A DNA stretch of 64,000 nt, from contig NZ_MASW01000007.1 of NCBI RefSeq assembly GCF_003202285.1, positions 434,001 to 498,000 of the forward strand, written 5' to 3'. The first letter of the stretch is position 1; the number at the start of each line of letters is the position of its first letter. A program made the position numbers and the translations under genes. The notes under the pieces were generated by a model that made no database searches, had not been told where the DNA came from, and saw nothing but the letters and a program-made list of their open reading frames with translations. This DNA comes from Prauserella muralis (GTDB lineage Bacteria; Actinomycetota; Actinomycetes; Mycobacteriales; Pseudonocardiaceae). Shown here one piece after another: positions 48,963-60,522 of this stretch.

Positions 48963-50192
48963 TTACTGTCCGTGAGACCGTCGGCGCAGCAGCGCCGTGA
49001 CGGCGTCCCACAGTGTGGCCGCCAGCTGGGCCTTCGCGCCGAGGGGGATGCGCTGTTCCAGGCCCTCGGCCGACAGCAGCCAGCCGGTGTTCTCCTCCAC
49101 CTCGAACGCCTTGCCCTCGCCGACGGCGTTGACCACCAGCAGGTCGCAGCCCTTGCGCTTGAGCTTGGCGCGGGCGTGGTCGAGCACCGAACCGGTCTCG
49201 TCGCCGGTCTCGGCGGCGAACCCGACGATGATCTGGCCGTCCCGGCGCCGCTCGACCAGCCCCGCGAGGATGTCGGGATTGCGGGTGAGCGTGATGGTCG
49301 GGTCCGGAGTGTGATCGGTCTTCTTGATCTTGTGCTCGGCCGTGTTCACGGGGCGGAAGTCGGCGACGGCGGCGGCCATCACCACGACGTCGGCCCCGGC
49401 GGCGGCGCTCTCCACCGCCTCGGCCAGTTGCCGTGCGGTCGACACCGGCACCACCTCCGTGCCCGCGGGCTCGGGCAGCGCATCGGTGTGCGCGGTGACG
49501 AGCGTGACGTGCGCGCCCCGCTGCGCGGCGACCCTCGCCAGCGCGTAGCCCTGCTTGCCGGACGAGCGGTTGCCGAGGTGCCGGACGGGATCCAGCGGCT
49601 CCCGTGTCCCGCCCGCGGAGACCACCACGCGCACACCGTCGAGGTCCCGGGGCAGCGCGTCCGGACGGGCCAGCAGCAGGCGGGCCACGTCGACGATCTC
49701 CCGCGGGTCGGCGAGCCTGCCCTTGCCGGTGTCGACCCCGGTGAGCCGCCCCGCCGCGGGTTCGGTGACGACGGCCCCCCGCGACCGGAGCAGGGCCACG
49801 TTGTCCTGGGTGGCCGGGTGCTCCCACATCTCGGTGTGCATCGCTGGGAAGAAGGCCACCGGGCACCGCGCGGTGAGCAGGGTGTTGGTGAGCAGGTCGT
49901 CGGCCAGCCCGTGCGCCGCCCTGGCCAGCAGATCGGCTGTGGCGGGCACCACCAGCACCAGGTCGGCCTCCTTGCCGACGCGCACGTGCTGCACGTCGGG
50001 GACCTCGGTGAACACGCCCGTGTGCACCGGGTGGCCGGACAGCGCCTCGAACGTGGCCGCGCCGACGAAGTTCAGCGCCGCCTCGGTCGGCACCACGCGC
50101 ACGTCGTGGCCGGTCTCGGTGAGGCCGCGCAGCACCTCGCACGCCTTGTACGCCGCGATCCCGCCGCCGACGCCGAGAACCACTCGTTTCAT
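48963..50192 (-). CDS. coaBC: Bifunctional phosphopantothenoylcysteine decarboxylase / phosphopantothenate-cysteine ligase
   Basis: Two steps of coenzyme A synthesis. In 409 residues, the flavin decarboxylase CoaC domain (about 1-175) has VVLGVGGGIAAYKACEVLRGL and the substrate clamp PAMHTEMWEHPA. The CoaB ligase domain (about 185-400) has VVVSAGGTREPLDPVRHLGNRSSGKQ in pieces and the K-x-K-K nucleotide motif AEHKIKKTDHTP. ATG at 50192 fits the family N-terminus. It lies 126 bp after rpoZ. Confidence 0.97.
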   Translation of the reverse strand: MKRVVLGVGGGIAAYKACEVLRGLTETGHDVRVVPTEAALNFVGAATFEALSGHPVHTGVFTEVPDVQHVRVGKEADLVLVVPATADLLARAAHGLADDLLTNTLLTARCPVAFFPAMHTEMWEHPATQDNVALLRSRGAVVTEPAAGRLTGVDTGKGRLADPREIVDVARLLLARPDALPRDLDGVRVVVSAGGTREPLDPVRHLGNRSSGKQGYALARVAAQRGAHVTLVTAHTDALPEPAGTEVVPVSTARQLAEAVESAAAGADVVVMAAAVADFRPVNTAEHKIKKTDHTPDPTITLTRNPDILAGLVERRRDGQIIVGFAAETGDETGSVLDHARAKLKRKGCDLLVVNAVGEGKAFEVEENTGWLLSAEGLEQRIPLGAKAQLAATLWDAVTALLRRRSHGQ

Positions 50193-50318
50193 GTGCGCTC
50201 CCCGCGATGTCCGGCGGCTCAGGTGGATGCCTCGCAAGGCGCGGGCCGGCGAAGTGTACGGGCGGTTTGGTACATGAGCCGGCCCGCAACGCCGCGAGGC
50301 GCCGCCTGAGCTGTCGGA

Positions 50319-50585
50319 CTACTCGCCTTCGGTGTGCTCGAGCAGCCCGGAGTGGATCTCACGCAGCGCGATCGACAGCGGCTTCTCCCGCGGGCCGGGC
50401 TCCACGAGCGGACCGACGTACTCCAGCAGGCCCTCGCCGAGCTGCGCGTAGTAGTCGTTGATCTGGCGTGCGCGCTTGGCGGAGTAGATCACCAGCGCGT
50501 ACTTGGAGCTGACCTTCTCGAGCAGGTCGTCGATAGGAGGGTTGGTGATGCCCTCGAGGTGCTCGCTCTGGGGGCCCAACGTCAT
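50319..50585 (-). CDS. rpoZ: DNA-directed RNA polymerase subunit omega
   Basis: Small chaperone-like subunit of RNA polymerase that assists beta-prime folding. The 88 residues include [41 protein letters not shown] and the actinobacterial tail [25 protein letters not shown] at 50585 is chosen; a GTG three codons earlier (50594) overlaps the gmk stop as TAGTG. Confidence 0.97.
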   Translation of the reverse strand: MTLGPQSEHLEGITNPPIDDLLEKVSSKYALVIYSAKRARQINDYYAQLGEGLLEYVGPLVEPGPREKPLSIALREIHSGLLEHTEGE

Positions 50586-50593
50586 CGCGGTCA

Positions 50594-51262
50594 CTAACTG
50601 TGCTCCGAATCGTCGAAAGCAATGGTCTCGCCGGTGATGAAGTCTAGCAACTGCCGCGCGGCCGCCCGCACGTCGGCATTGACGACCTGGGCATCGAACT
50701 CCCCCGCCGCCGCGATCTCGCGCTGCGCCTCGGCCAGCCTGGCCCGCACCGCCTCGTCCTGCTCGGTGCCCCGGCCCGTGAGGCGATCGACCAGATCGGC
50801 CCACGACGGCGGCAGCAACATCACCAGCCGTGCCTCGGGCATGGCGGCGCGAACCTGGCGCGCGCCCTGGAGCTCGATCTCCAGCACCGCGGGCCTTCCG
50901 GACCGCAGCGCCGCCTCGACCGGCGCCCTCGGTGTGCCGTAGCAGTTGCCCGCGAACTCGGCGTGTTCGAGCAGTTCGCCCTTGGCCACCATGGCGTCGA
51001 ACGTCTCGCGGTCCACGAAGTGGTAGTGCCTGCCGTCCACCTCGCCGGGCCGTGGCCTGCGGGTGGTCACCGAGACGCTGAAGTAGATGTCCGGGTTCAG
51101 CCGCCGCAGCTCACCGACGACGCTGGACTTGCCGACCCCGGATGGTCCCGATACGACGGTGAGCCGGTGCCGGGCCGTCTCGGCCGGCACCGACCCACCG
51201 TTCGTCTGCTGGCCGCCGTTTGCGCCGGCCTCGATCGAGCCGCGGTTGTGCCGCTCGGTCAC
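50594..51262 (-). CDS. gmk: Guanylate kinase
   Basis: Phosphorylates GMP to GDP. The 222 residues carry a 32-residue extension, then the P-loop [17 protein letters not shown] (near 37-53), the GMP-binding [22 protein letters not shown], and [21 protein letters not shown] at 51262 overlaps the mihF stop (GTGA). Part of the mihF-gmk-rpoZ-coaBC-metK unit. Confidence 0.97.
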   Translation of the reverse strand: MTERHNRGSIEAGANGGQQTNGGSVPAETARHRLTVVSGPSGVGKSSVVGELRRLNPDIYFSVSVTTRRPRPGEVDGRHYHFVDRETFDAMVAKGELLEHAEFAGNCYGTPRAPVEAALRSGRPAVLEIELQGARQVRAAMPEARLVMLLPPSWADLVDRLTGRGTEQDEAVRARLAEAQREIAAAGEFDAQVVNADVRAAARQLLDFITGETIAFDDSEHS

Positions 51263-51576
51263 TCGCCGCTGAACTCGGCGAGCAGCGCCTTGCGCTGCCG
51301 GTCACCGAGGCCGCGCAGCCGACGGCTGGACGCGATCTCGAGACGCTCCATCGTCTGCTGCGCACGCACCTTGCCCACGCCCGGCAGGGCCTCCAGGAGA
51401 GCGGAGACCTTCATCTTGCCGAGGACCTCGTCCTCGTCGGCCTGCTTCAGCACGTCGGCGAGGGTCGTGCCGCCGCGCTTGAGCCGTTCCTTGAGCTCCG
51501 CGCGGGCGCGACGGGCGGCGGCGGCCTTCTCCAGCGCCGCAGCACGCTGTTCCTCGGTGAGCTGGGGAAGTGCCAC
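51259..51576 (-). CDS. mihF: Actinobacterial integration host factor MihF
   Basis: Nucleoid-associated protein of the actinobacterial IHF type, unrelated in sequence to E. coli IHF. The 105 residues start with a long basic helix (ALPQLTEEQRAAALEKAAAA, RRARAELKERLKRG) and end with a helix-two-turns-helix DNA-binding domain (LEALPGVGKVRAQQTMERLEI, RRLRGLGDRQRKALL). GTG at 51576. First gene of its operon, with the promoter in the 322-bp gap upstream. Confidence 0.96.
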   Translation of the reverse strand: MALPQLTEEQRAAALEKAAAARRARAELKERLKRGGTTLADVLKQADEDEVLGKMKVSALLEALPGVGKVRAQQTMERLEIASSRRLRGLGDRQRKALLAEFSGE

Positions 51577-51898
51577 GTTTTCCTCCGGTATTACTCAAAA
51601 TTCTGGGTGGGTGTGGCGACCGTACCCACCCTCGACCTTTACCCACAATGCGGGGGTGGGCGCTGACCGTGACAAAGGGACGCCGGCTGCGGCCCTGCGT
51701 ACGGCACACCTCGCGTCGCGACTGGGCGCCGCGACACGGCCAGGAACGACCCTACTCACAAATCGCCGTCCGGTGTCAGCCTGCGACCTGTGAATCCGGT
51801 TCGCTTCCGTGGGGCCAACACCCCCACCTGCGCCACGCCGCAAACCTTAGTGCAAGATCAACATGCGGGTGGACCAGGGCATCAGCAAAGCCGTTCGG
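51577..51898. promoter_or_regulatory. mihF upstream / pyrF downstream region
   Basis: The longest gene-free stretch in the window (322 bp). It contains two short inverted repeats: GGGTGGGT/ACCCACCC (51605-51612 and 51624-51631, 11-nt loop) close to the mihF start, and GTCGCG/CGCGAC (51715-51720 and 51730-51735). It includes less GC-rich tracts near 51590-51600 and 51755-51765 that could hold the mihF promoter. No tRNA or ORF of coding character was found. Confidence 0.45.
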
Positions 51899-52732
51899 CT
51901 ACCGGAGCAGGCCATTCAGCGAATCCCGCGTACTCCGAACGGCCGCACGCAACGACGCGGCGTCAGGGCCGTGTCGCAGCAGGTCACGGGACGACGCGGG
52001 CAGCACGTGCCGCAACGCCCCGCCGAACAGCCTGGCCAGATCCCCGGCCGTGGCACCCTGCGCGCCGAGGCCGGGCGCCAGGATCGGGCCGTTGAGGGCA
52101 TCCAGCCGGAGCTCGCCGGGCTGGTTGGTCGCCCCCACGACCACGCCGACGCCACCCTGCGGGCGCGCACCCGCGTTCCGCGCCGCCGCGGCATCCACAA
52201 TGGACTGCGCAACCGTGCCGCCCGGCGACTCGGCGCGCTGCACCGCGGCACCCTCCGGGTTGGAGGTGCGGGCGAGGACGAACACGCCCCGGCCACTCGC
52301 CTCCGCGGCCGTCAGCGCGGGCTCCAGCGAGCCGAAGCCCAGGTAGGGCGACACGGTGATGGCGTCGGCCGCCAGCGGCGAGCCGTCGGTCAGGTAGGCC
52401 GTCGCGTAGGCCGCCATGGTCGAGCCGATGTCGCCCCGCTTGACGTCCAGCAGCACCAGCGCGCCCGCCTCCCGTGCCGACGCGACGACCCGCTCCAGCA
52501 CCGCCACGCCCGCCGAGCCGTACGCCTCGAAGAACGCCGACTGCGGCTTGAGCACGGCCACGTGCTCGGCAAGCGCCTCGGTGGCGCCCAGCGCGAAGCG
52601 CTCGAGCCCGGAGGCGTCCGCGGGCAGGCCCCACGACTCGACCAGCCCCGGGTGCGGGTCGATGCCCGCGCACAGCGGCCCCCGCTCGGCGACGGCGTCG
52701 GCCAGCCGCTTCCCGAACGCCGCGCCGGTCAC
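51899..52732 (-). CDS. pyrF: Orotidine 5'-phosphate decarboxylase (type 2)
   Basis: Last step of UMP synthesis. The 277 residues are of the long mycobacterial-type form: [34 protein letters not shown], the catalytic [20 protein letters not shown] (Asp and Lys residues), and [24 protein letters not shown] at 52732 overlaps the carB stop (GTGA). Last gene of the pyr operon. Confidence 0.96.
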   Translation of the reverse strand: MTGAAFGKRLADAVAERGPLCAGIDPHPGLVESWGLPADASGLERFALGATEALAEHVAVLKPQSAFFEAYGSAGVAVLERVVASAREAGALVLLDVKRGDIGSTMAAYATAYLTDGSPLAADAITVSPYLGFGSLEPALTAAEASGRGVFVLARTSNPEGAAVQRAESPGGTVAQSIVDAAAARNAGARPQGGVGVVVGATNQPGELRLDALNGPILAPGLGAQGATAGDLARLFGGALRHVLPASSRDLLRHGPDAASLRAAVRSTRDSLNGLLR

Positions 52733-55700
52733 GCGCCGTCCCGCAGGCTCGCCTGCAGCTGTTGCAGCGACCGCACCCCGATGTCGCCACGGATGAGCGC
52801 CTCGATGCCGTGCACGGCCGCCGCGGCGCCCTGCACGGTGGTCACGCACGGGATTCCCCTGGTGACGGCGGCGGTGCGGATCTCGTAGCCGTCCACGCGC
52901 GGCCCGCTGTTGCCGTAGGGCGTGTTGATGACCATGTCGACGCCACCGTCGAGGATCACCTCCACGATGTTCGGCTCCGCGGCGCCGTCCCTGGCACTGC
53001 CCTCGTAGTGTTTGCGCACGACAGCGCACGGCACGCCGTTGCGGCGCAGCACCTCCGCCGTGCCGGACGTGGCCAGCACCTCGAAGCCAAGGTCGGCGAG
53101 CCGCTTGACCGGGAACACCAGCGAGCGCTTGTCCCGGTTGGCCACCGAGACGAACACCTTGCCCTGTGTCGGCAGCGAGCCGTACGCACCGGCCTGCGAC
53201 TTGGCGAAGGCCTTGCCGAACGCGGTGTCGACGCCCATCACCTCGCCCGTGGACTTCATCTCCGGGCCGAGCAGCGAGTCGACGCCGTGGCCTTCCGGCG
53301 TGCGGAAGCGGTTGAACGGCAGCACCGCCTCCTTGACCGCCACCGGCGCGTCGACCGGCAGGTGCCCGCCGTCGCCCTCGGCGGGAAGCACGCCGCTCGC
53401 ACGCAGGTCCTTGATCGACGAGCCCGTCATGATCAGCGACGCCGCCTTGGCCAGCGGCACCGCCGTCGCCTTCGACACGAACGGCACCGTGCGTGAGGCA
53501 CGCGGGTTGGCCTCCAGCACGTAGAGCACGTCGTCCTTGAGGGCGTACTGCACGTTGAGCAGGCCGCGCACGCCCACGCCGCGGGCGATGGCCTCGGTGC
53601 AGCGCCGGACCTCGTCCAGGTCGGTGCGGCCCAGCGTGATCGGCGGCAGCGCGCACGCCGAGTCGCCGGAGTGGATACCGGCCTCCTCGATGTGCTCCAT
53701 CACGCCGCCCAGGTACAGCTCCTCGCCGTCGTACAGCGCGTCGACGTCGATCTCGATGGCGTCGTCGAGGAACCGGTCGACCAGCACCGGGTGCTCGGGC
53801 GTGACCTCGGTGGCGCGCTGGATGTAGTTCTCCAGTGACGCCTCGTCGTAGACGATCTCCATCCCGCGCCCGCCCAGCACGTACGAGGGCCGCACCAGCA
53901 CCGGGTAGCCGATCTGGTCGGCGATGCGCTTGGCGCCCTCGAACGAGGTCGCCGTGCCGTACTGCGGCGCGGGCAGCCCGGCACCGGCGAGCACCTCGCC
54001 GAACGCGCCCCGGTCCTCGGCGAGGTGGATGGCCTGCGGCGGGGTGCCCACGATCGGCACGCCCGCGTCGGCGAGCCGCTGCGCCAGCCCCAGCGGCGTC
54101 TGGCCGCCGAGCTGCACGATGACACCGGCCACGGTGCCCGATGCCTGCTCCGAGCGCACGACCTCCACCACGTCCTCGAAGGTCAGCGGCTCGAAGTACA
54201 GCCGGTCGGAGGTGTCGTAGTCGGTCGAGACCGTCTCCGGGTTGCAGTTGACCATGACGGCCTCGAACCCGGCCTCGCGCAGCGCCAGCGCCGCGTGCAC
54301 GCACGAGTAGTCGAACTCGATGCCCTGCCCGATGCGGTTGGGTCCCGAGCCGAGGATGAGCACCTTCGGCCTGTCCGCCTGCGCCACGACCTCGGACTCG
54401 GCGGCGGGATCGGCCTCGTAGGCCGAGTAGTGGTACGGGGTCCTGGCCTCGAACTCGGCGGCGCACGTGTCCACCGTCTTGAACACCGGGTGCACCCCCA
54501 GCCGCTGGCGCAGGGCCCGCACACCGTCCTCGCCCGCCAGCTCCGGGCGCAGCGCGGCGATCTGCCGGTCGGACAGCCCCGTGCGCTTGGCGCGGCGCAG
54601 CAGGTCCCCGTCCAGCACCGGCGCGTCGCGGATCTCGGCGCCGACCTCCCCGATGAGCGCGATCTGGTCGATGAACCACGGGTCGATGCCCGAGGCCTCG
54701 TGCACCTGCTCGACGGTCGCACCCAGCCGCAGCGCGCGCTCGACGGCGTAGAGCCTGCCGTCGTGCGCGGTACGCAGCTCCTCCAGCGTCGACTCCAGCG
54801 TGGCGCCCTCGGGGTCGGGACGCGTCCAGAACCCGACGGCCTTGGTCTCCATGGAGCGCATGGCCTTGCCCAGCGCCTCGGGGAAGCTGCGGCCCAGCGA
54901 CATCGCCTCGCCGACGCTCTTCATCGTCGTGGTCAGCATCGGGTCGGCGCCGGGGAACTTCTCGAACGCGAAGCGCGGCATCTTGACCACGACGTAGTCG
55001 AGCGTGGGCTCGAAGCTGGCCGGGGTCTCGCCGGTGATGTCGTTGCTGATCTCGTCGAGGGTGTAGCCGATGGCCAGCCGCGCGGCGATCTTGGCGATCG
55101 GGAAGCCGGTGGCCTTGGAGGCGAGTGCCGAGGAGCGCGACACGCGCGGGTTCATCTCGATCACGACCATGCGCCCGTCGCGCGGGTTGATCGCGAACTG
55201 GATGTTGCAGCCACCGGTGTCGACACCGACCTCGCGCAGCACCGCGATGCCGACGTCGCGCATGTGCTGGTACTCGCGGTCGGTGAGAGTCATCGCGGGC
55301 GCGACGGTCACCGAGTCACCGGTGTGCACGCCCATGGGGTCGACGTTCTCGATCGAGCACACGACCACCACGTTGTCGTGCCGGTCGCGCATGAGCTCGA
55401 GCTCGTACTCCTTCCAGCCGAGCACGCTCTCCTCGATGAGCACCTCGTGCACGGGGCTCTCCTCCAGCCCGAAGGAGGCCATCCGTTCGAGCTCCTCCTG
55501 GGTGTGGGCCATGCCCGAGCCCAGCCCGCCCATCGTGAACGACGGCCGGATCACCACCGGAAGGCCCACCTCGGCGACCGTCTTCTGCACCTCCTCCATG
55601 GAATGGCAGACGGCGCTGCGGGGCACGTCGCCGCCGACGGTGCGCACGATGTCCTTGAACTTCTGCCGGTCCTCGCCGCGCTGGATGGCGTCGATGTCGG

Positions 55701-56067
55701 CGCCGATCAGCTCCACGCCGTACTTCTCCAGCACGCCGCGTTCGGCCAGCTTGACCGCGCAGTTCAGCGCCGTCTGCCCGCCGAGGGTCGCCAGCAGCGA
55801 GTCGACGGGGCGGCCCTGCGCCTTCTCCGTGGCGATGACCTTCTCCACGAACTCCGGCGTCACCGGCTCGATGTAGGTCGAGTCGGCGAACTCGGGGTCG
55901 GTCATGATCGTCGCCGGGTTGGAGTTGACCAGGCTGACCCGCAGGCCCTCCTGCCGCAGCACGCGGCAGGCCTGCGTGCCCGAGTAGTCGAACTCGGCGG
56001 CCTGGCCGATCACGATCGGCCCCGACCCGATGACGAGCACGTGCTCGATATCAGTGCGTTTGGGCAT
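52729..56067 (-). CDS. carB: Carbamoyl-phosphate synthase, large subunit
   Basis: Makes carbamoyl phosphate for pyrimidine and arginine synthesis. The 1112 residues show the duplicated ATP-grasp halves: the first starts [21 protein letters not shown] with [14 protein letters not shown], and the second has [21 protein letters not shown] and [18 protein letters not shown]-terminal allosteric MGS-like domain (about 960-1110) follows. ATG at 56067 overlaps the carA end by 17 bp. Confidence 0.98.
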   Translation of the reverse strand: MPKRTDIEHVLVIGSGPIVIGQAAEFDYSGTQACRVLRQEGLRVSLVNSNPATIMTDPEFADSTYIEPVTPEFVEKVIATEKAQGRPVDSLLATLGGQTALNCAVKLAERGVLEKYGVELIGADIDAIQRGEDRQKFKDIVRTVGGDVPRSAVCHSMEEVQKTVAEVGLPVVIRPSFTMGGLGSGMAHTQEELERMASFGLEESPVHEVLIEESVLGWKEYELELMRDRHDNVVVVCSIENVDPMGVHTGDSVTVAPAMTLTDREYQHMRDVGIAVLREVGVDTGGCNIQFAINPRDGRMVVIEMNPRVSRSSALASKATGFPIAKIAARLAIGYTLDEISNDITGETPASFEPTLDYVVVKMPRFAFEKFPGADPMLTTTMKSVGEAMSLGRSFPEALGKAMRSMETKAVGFWTRPDPEGATLESTLEELRTAHDGRLYAVERALRLGATVEQVHEASGIDPWFIDQIALIGEVGAEIRDAPVLDGDLLRRAKRTGLSDRQIAALRPELAGEDGVRALRQRLGVHPVFKTVDTCAAEFEARTPYHYSAYEADPAAESEVVAQADRPKVLILGSGPNRIGQGIEFDYSCVHAALALREAGFEAVMVNCNPETVSTDYDTSDRLYFEPLTFEDVVEVVRSEQASGTVAGVIVQLGGQTPLGLAQRLADAGVPIVGTPPQAIHLAEDRGAFGEVLAGAGLPAPQYGTATSFEGAKRIADQIGYPVLVRPSYVLGGRGMEIVYDEASLENYIQRATEVTPEHPVLVDRFLDDAIEIDVDALYDGEELYLGGVMEHIEEAGIHSGDSACALPPITLGRTDLDEVRRCTEAIARGVGVRGLLNVQYALKDDVLYVLEANPRASRTVPFVSKATAVPLAKAASLIMTGSSIKDLRASGVLPAEGDGGHLPVDAPVAVKEAVLPFNRFRTPEGHGVDSLLGPEMKSTGEVMGVDTAFGKAFAKSQAGAYGSLPTQGKVFVSVANRDKRSLVFPVKRLADLGFEVLATSGTAEVLRRNGVPCAVVRKHYEGSARDGAAEPNIVEVILDGGVDMVINTPYGNSGPRVDGYEIRTAAVTRGIPCVTTVQGAAAAVHGIEALIRGDIGVRSLQQLQASLRDGA

Positions 56068-57190
56068 GCTTCTTGGACTCCATCAGGGTCACGAACTCGT
56101 CGAACAGCGGGTTGGCGTCGTGCGGGCCCGCGGCGGCCTCGGGGTGGTACTGCACGGAGAACGCCGGGACGTCCTCGCAGCGCAGCCCCTCGACGGTGCC
56201 GTCGTTGGCGCAGTAGTGGCTGACCTTCGCCGTGCCGTAGGGGGAATCGAACCGCTGGCCCGGCTCGCCCTCCAGCGCGAAGCCGTGGTTCTGCGCGGTG
56301 ATCGCCACCCGGCCGGTGTCGACGTCCAGCACCGGCACGTTGATGCCGCGGTGGCCGAAGCGCATCTTGTAGGTGCCCAGGCCCAGCGCCCTGCCGAGGA
56401 TCTGGTTGCCGAAGCAGATGCCGAACAGCGGCACCTGCCGCTCCAGCGTCGCCTTCGTCAGCTCGATGGCATGGGTCTGCGTCTGGGGGTCGCCCGGACC
56501 GTTGGACAGGAACACCCCGTCCGGCTCGACGGCCAGCAGCTCGTCGAGGCTCGCCGAGGCGGGCAGCACGTGCACCTCGATGCCCCGCCGGGCCATCTGC
56601 CGTGGCGTGTTGGACTTGATGCCCAGGTCCAGTGCGGCGACGCGGTACAGCCGCTCCCCCTGTGCGGGCACCACGTAGGGCTGCTCGGTGGTCACCTCGC
56701 CTGCCAGGTCGGCGCCCTTCATGGGCGGGCTCGCGAGCACCTCGGCGAGCATGTCGTCGTCGGAGGCCAGCGCGTCGCCGGAGAAGACCCCGGCCCGCAT
56801 CGAGCCGTGCTCCCGGATGTGCCGGGTGAGCGTGCGGGTGTCGACCTCGGCGATCCCCACGACGCCCTGCGCGGCGAGCTCGTCGTCGAGCGAGCGGCGC
56901 GAGCGCCAGTTCGACGGCGTGCGCGCCGGATCGCGCACCACGTAGCCGGCGACCCAGATGCGGCGCGACTCGTCGTCCTCGTCGTTCCAGCCGGTGTTGC
57001 CGATCTGCGGCGCCGTCTGCACCACGATCTGGCGGCGGTACGACGGATCGGTCAGCGTCTCCTGGTAGCCGGTCATGCCGGTGCAGAACACCGCCTCGCC
57101 CAGTGTGCGCCCACGGGCGCCGTAGGCCGAGCCGCGGAAGACGCGGCCGTCCTCCAGCACCAGCGCGGCGGGTGTGCGTGTGCCCGTCAT
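56051..57190 (-). CDS. carA: Carbamoyl-phosphate synthase, small subunit
   Basis: Glutaminase subunit that delivers ammonia to CarB. In 379 residues, the N-terminal domain has [19 protein letters not shown] and [13 protein letters not shown]. The class I amidotransferase domain has [10 protein letters not shown], the nucleophile Cys in [17 protein letters not shown] (near 265) and the His-Glu pair in [18 protein letters not shown] at 57190 overlaps the PH-like gene's stop (ATGA). Confidence 0.98.
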   Translation of the reverse strand: MTGTRTPAALVLEDGRVFRGSAYGARGRTLGEAVFCTGMTGYQETLTDPSYRRQIVVQTAPQIGNTGWNDEDDESRRIWVAGYVVRDPARTPSNWRSRRSLDDELAAQGVVGIAEVDTRTLTRHIREHGSMRAGVFSGDALASDDDMLAEVLASPPMKGADLAGEVTTEQPYVVPAQGERLYRVAALDLGIKSNTPRQMARRGIEVHVLPASASLDELLAVEPDGVFLSNGPGDPQTQTHAIELTKATLERQVPLFGICFGNQILGRALGLGTYKMRFGHRGINVPVLDVDTGRVAITAQNHGFALEGEPGQRFDSPYGTAKVSHYCANDGTVEGLRCEDVPAFSVQYHPEAAAGPHDANPLFDEFVTLMESKKHAQTH

Positions 57191-57678
57191 ACCTGGGCCC
57201 CTCCCTTGACCTGTTCGATCCACTGCGGATAGACCGCGAGGTCGTCGCCGCGGAACCCGGTGTCGAGCTCCACGTCGCCGAGCCGCCAGGTCAGCACCAG
57301 CAGACTGTCCGTTCCCATGACCTTGCCGGCCATCCCTTTCGCCGTCGCGGCCTCCACAATGGATTCCCGCGGAATCCAGAAGCCCGGCCGTCCCGTGCGG
57401 TCCACCTCCACGCCTCCGGCGTAGAGCCGCAGCGAGGCGGGTCCGCGCAGGCCCATCCCGCGCGTGACGATGCGCTGCTGCCAGTGGCCTGCGCGCGTGG
57501 TCGCGACGTAGATGCCGGTGGTCTCGAGCACCGGCTCGCCCCGGTCGTCCGGCACCGGGGGGAAGGGCGGCACGAGCACGCTCTGGGCGCGCGCCTGGCG
57601 TCGCCACCCGCGCCACATGCCGTAGACGCCGAGCGCGAACAGCGCGACGACCAGCAACGTCAGCAGAAGCCTTTCCAT
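57187..57678 (-). CDS. Membrane-anchored PH-like protein of the pyr operon
   Basis: A 163-residue protein with one N-terminal transmembrane helix (LLLTLLVVALFALGVYGMW) and a soluble beta-rich domain that reads like a PH-type fold (TTGIYVATTRAGHWQQRIV, GPASLRLYAGGVEVDRTG, GTDSLLVLTWRLGDVELDTG). Homologues sit between pyrC and carA in other actinobacteria (Rv1382 in Mycobacterium tuberculosis). The function is unknown. ATG at 57678 follows the pyrC stop directly (TAGATG). Confidence 0.85.
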   Translation of the reverse strand: MERLLLTLLVVALFALGVYGMWRGWRRQARAQSVLVPPFPPVPDDRGEPVLETTGIYVATTRAGHWQQRIVTRGMGLRGPASLRLYAGGVEVDRTGRPGFWIPRESIVEAATAKGMAGKVMGTDSLLVLTWRLGDVELDTGFRGDDLAVYPQWIEQVKGGAQV

Positions 57679-58977
57679 CTATCCAATCTTCCCTTCGCGC
57701 GCCGTGATCCGCCCGCGCAGCAGCGTGGCGCTCACCACGGCCGGCAGCCGCATTCCCTCGTACGGGGTGTTGCCCGCCAGGCTCGCCAGCTCGGCACCGT
57801 GCACCGTCCACTCGGCGTCCGGGTCGATGAGCACGAGGTTGGCAGGCTCGCCCTCGGCCAGCGGCCTGCCCTGGTCGGGCAGGCCCGCGATCTCGGCGGG
57901 CCGCTCGCTCATGACCCTGGCCACACCCCGCCAGTCGAGCAGCCCGGGGCGCACCATCGTCTCGGCCACGATGGACAGTGCCGTCTGCAGGCCGAGCATC
58001 CCCGGACGGGCCGCCGCCCACTCGCAGTCCTTGTCCTGCACGGCATGCGGGGCGTGGTCGGTGGCCACGCAGTCGACGACCCCGTCGGCGAGGGCCTGCC
58101 GCATCCGCTCGGCGTCGGCCTCGGTGCGCAACGGCGGGTTGACCTTGTTGATCGGGTCGTAGGTGGCCAGGCGCTCGTCGGTGAGCAGCAGGTGGTGCGG
58201 GGTCACCTCGGCCGAGACGTCGACGCCGAGCCCCTTGGCCCAGGCGAGCACGTCGACGGTGCCGGTGGTGGAGACGTGGCAGACGTGCAGCCGCGCCCCG
58301 GCGTGCCGCGCGAGCACGCAGTCCCTGGCGACGATCGACTCCTCCGCCGACGACGGCCACCCGGTGTAGCCGAGCCGGGAGGCCCGCTCCCCCTCGTGGG
58401 CCTGCGCGCCGACCGTGAGCCTCGGCTCCTCGGCGTGCTGCGCGACCACCGTGCCGAGCGCGGTCGAGTACTCCAGCGCCCTGCGCATGATGAGCGGGTC
58501 GGCCACGCAGTGCCCGTCGTCGGAGAACATCCGCACGCCCGCCGCGGACTTGGCCATCGTGCCGAGCTCGGCGAGCCGCTCACCGGCGAGCCCGGCCGTC
58601 ACCGCCCCGACCGGATGGACGTCGACGAGCCCGATCTCCCGGCCGCGCCGCCACACGTGCTCGACGACGACCGCGTTGTCGGCGACGGGGTCGGTGTTGG
58701 CCATGGCGAACACGGCGGTGTAGCCACCGAGCGCGGCGGCGGACGAGCCGGTCTCGATCGTCTCGGTGTCCTCCCGGCCGGGTTCGCGCAGGTGGGTGTG
58801 CAGGTCGACGAACCCGGGCAGCAGCACCTGGCCCGCCGCCTCGATCACCTCGGCGCCCTCGGGGACGGTGGCGACGCCGGGAGCGCCGATGCCCGCGATG
58901 ACGCCGTCGGCGACGAGCACGTCCACCGGCTCGCCCTCGCCGTAGAGCCGCGCGCCCCTGATCAGCACCTCGTTCAC
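57679..58977 (-). CDS. pyrC: Dihydroorotase
   Basis: Zinc amidohydrolase that cyclises carbamoyl aspartate. The 432 residues are of the type I (multifunctional-like) class: [22 protein letters not shown] supplies the first metal ligands and the carboxylate-binding site, [19 protein letters not shown] and [11 protein letters not shown] add the histidines, and [17 protein letters not shown] the catalytic Asp. GTG at 58977 is 13 bp after pyrB. Confidence 0.97.
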   Translation of the reverse strand: MNEVLIRGARLYGEGEPVDVLVADGVIAGIGAPGVATVPEGAEVIEAAGQVLLPGFVDLHTHLREPGREDTETIETGSSAAALGGYTAVFAMANTDPVADNAVVVEHVWRRGREIGLVDVHPVGAVTAGLAGERLAELGTMAKSAAGVRMFSDDGHCVADPLIMRRALEYSTALGTVVAQHAEEPRLTVGAQAHEGERASRLGYTGWPSSAEESIVARDCVLARHAGARLHVCHVSTTGTVDVLAWAKGLGVDVSAEVTPHHLLLTDERLATYDPINKVNPPLRTEADAERMRQALADGVVDCVATDHAPHAVQDKDCEWAAARPGMLGLQTALSIVAETMVRPGLLDWRGVARVMSERPAEIAGLPDQGRPLAEGEPANLVLIDPDAEWTVHGAELASLAGNTPYEGMRLPAVVSATLLRGRITAREGKIG

Positions 58978-58990
58978 GCCTCGCCTCCTG

Positions 58991-59926
58991 TCAGTCACGA
59001 TCGGCTCCGTCCCCCGCCAGGAGGTGGTACAGCACGGCCATCCGGACGTGGACCCCGTTGCGGACCTGCTCCGTGATGGCCGACCGCGGCGCGTCGGCCA
59101 CGGCCGAGCCGATCTCCATGCCGCGCAGCATCGGGCCGGGGTGCAGCACCACGGCGTCCTCGGGCAGCAGGCGCAGCCGCGCCTCGTTGAGGCCGTAGGC
59201 GATCGAGTACTCGCGCGCCGAGGGGAAGAAGGCACCGTGCATCCGCTCGGCCTGTACCCGCAGCATCATCACCGCGTCCAGCGCGGGCAGTTCGGCGTCG
59301 AGGTCGTGGGAGACGGTCACCGGCCACGACCGCACCCCCACCGGCAGCAGGGTCGGCGGCGCGACGAGCACCACCTCCGCGCCGAGGGTGGCGAGCAGGT
59401 GCACGTTCGACCGCGCGACCCGGCTGTGCAGGACGTCCCCGACGATCGCGATGCGCCGGTCCTTCAGCCCGCCCAGCCGCTCGCGCAGGGTCGCGGCGTC
59501 CAGCAGCGCCTGGGTCGGGTGCTCGTGGGTGCCGTCGCCCGCGTTGACCACGGAGGTGCCCGCCTCGGCGAGCCATCCCGCGAGCCGGTGGGCCGCACCG
59601 GAGGCGGGGTGGCGCGCGATGACGCAGTCGGCGCCCGCGGCGGCCAGCGTCAGCGCGGTGTCGCGCAGCGACTCGCCCTTGCCCACCGACGAGCCGCTGG
59701 CCGAGACATTGATCACGTCCGCGCTCATCCACTTGCCCGCGATCTCGAACGAGACCCGGGTGCGGGTGGAGTTCTCGTAGAACATCGTGACGACGGTCCG
59801 GCCGCGCAGCGTCGGCAGCTTGCGCACCTCCCTGCCGAGCAGCGTGCGCTTGAGCTCGTCGGCGGTGTCTAGTAGCGCCGTCGCGTCGTCCGCGGCGAGA
59901 CCCTCGGTGGTCAGCAGATGCCTCAT
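58991..59926 (-). CDS. pyrB: Aspartate carbamoyltransferase, catalytic subunit
   Basis: First committed step of pyrimidine synthesis. The 311 residues include the carbamoyl-phosphate loop [18 protein letters not shown] (near 48-65), [35 protein letters not shown] and the C-terminal [17 protein letters not shown]. No regulatory chain PyrI is present, as usual with PyrR-controlled operons. ATG at 59926 overlaps the pyrR stop (ATGA). Confidence 0.97.
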   Translation of the reverse strand: MRHLLTTEGLAADDATALLDTADELKRTLLGREVRKLPTLRGRTVVTMFYENSTRTRVSFEIAGKWMSADVINVSASGSSVGKGESLRDTALTLAAAGADCVIARHPASGAAHRLAGWLAEAGTSVVNAGDGTHEHPTQALLDAATLRERLGGLKDRRIAIVGDVLHSRVARSNVHLLATLGAEVVLVAPPTLLPVGVRSWPVTVSHDLDAELPALDAVMMLRVQAERMHGAFFPSAREYSIAYGLNEARLRLLPEDAVVLHPGPMLRGMEIGSAVADAPRSAITEQVRNGVHVRMAVLYHLLAGDGADRD

Positions 59927-60516
59927 CGCGCGTCCTCCCGTCCGGCGCGCAGCAGCACGGCGTCGTGCCCGTCGACCTCGGCCAGCCGGACCGAGACGTC
60001 CTCGGAGCGGGAGGTCGGCACGTTCTTGCCCACGTAGTCGGCGCGGATGGGCAGCTCCCGGTGGCCGCGGTCGACCAGCACGGCGAGCTGCACGGAACGG
60101 GGCCTGCCGTGGTCGCGGAGGGCGTCGAGCGCGGCGCGGATGGTGCGGCCGGAGAACAGCACGTCGTCGACGAGCACGACGACGCGGTCGTCGATGCCGG
60201 TGCCGGGCACCTGGGTCTGCTCCAGCGGGCGGGTGGGCCTGCGCCGCAGGTCGTCGCGGTAAAGGGTGACGTCGAGGGCGCCCGCGGGCACGTCGACGCC
60301 GGAGAACTCGGTGATCCTCGCGGCCAGGCGGGCGGCGAGCGGGGTGCCCCTCGTGGGGATGCCCAGTAGCACGGGCGGGGGCTCCTGCTCCGCACCGAGC
60401 GCGGTCTTCTCGATGACCTGATGGGCCATTCGGGCGATCGTGCGCGCGACGTCCCCGGCTGAGAGCAGCTCGCGCTGCGCAGCCGGCTCCGTCGCGCCAC
60501 GTGGGCGTGGCGCCAC
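59923..60516 (-). CDS. pyrR: PyrR bifunctional regulator / uracil phosphoribosyltransferase
   Basis: UMP-sensing RNA-binding regulator of the pyr operon with uracil phosphoribosyltransferase fold. The 197 residues include [30 protein letters not shown], the PRPP loop [22 protein letters not shown] and [25 protein letters not shown] at 60516 has an excellent ribosome-binding site, AAGGAGGTCGACC. First gene of pyrR-pyrB-pyrC-PH-carA-carB-pyrF. Confidence 0.97.
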   Translation of the reverse strand: MAPRPRGATEPAAQRELLSAGDVARTIARMAHQVIEKTALGAEQEPPPVLLGIPTRGTPLAARLAARITEFSGVDVPAGALDVTLYRDDLRRRPTRPLEQTQVPGTGIDDRVVVLVDDVLFSGRTIRAALDALRDHGRPRSVQLAVLVDRGHRELPIRADYVGKNVPTSRSEDVSVRLAEVDGHDAVLLRAGREDAR

Positions 60517-60522
60517 GGTCGA

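Noticed and set aside
46458-50309. Very long plus-strand open frame (over 1,200 codons) opposite acyltransferase, metK and coaBC
   Set aside because: Its translation is Arg/His/Gly/Gln-rich low-complexity sequence with no domain, and the minus strand encodes three well-recognised enzymes. It is an artefact of high third-position GC.
51760-51860. Possible tRNA in the long intergenic region (GGTTCGCTTCC resembles a T-arm)
   Set aside because: No acceptor stem, anticodon arm or D-arm can be paired around it on either strand.
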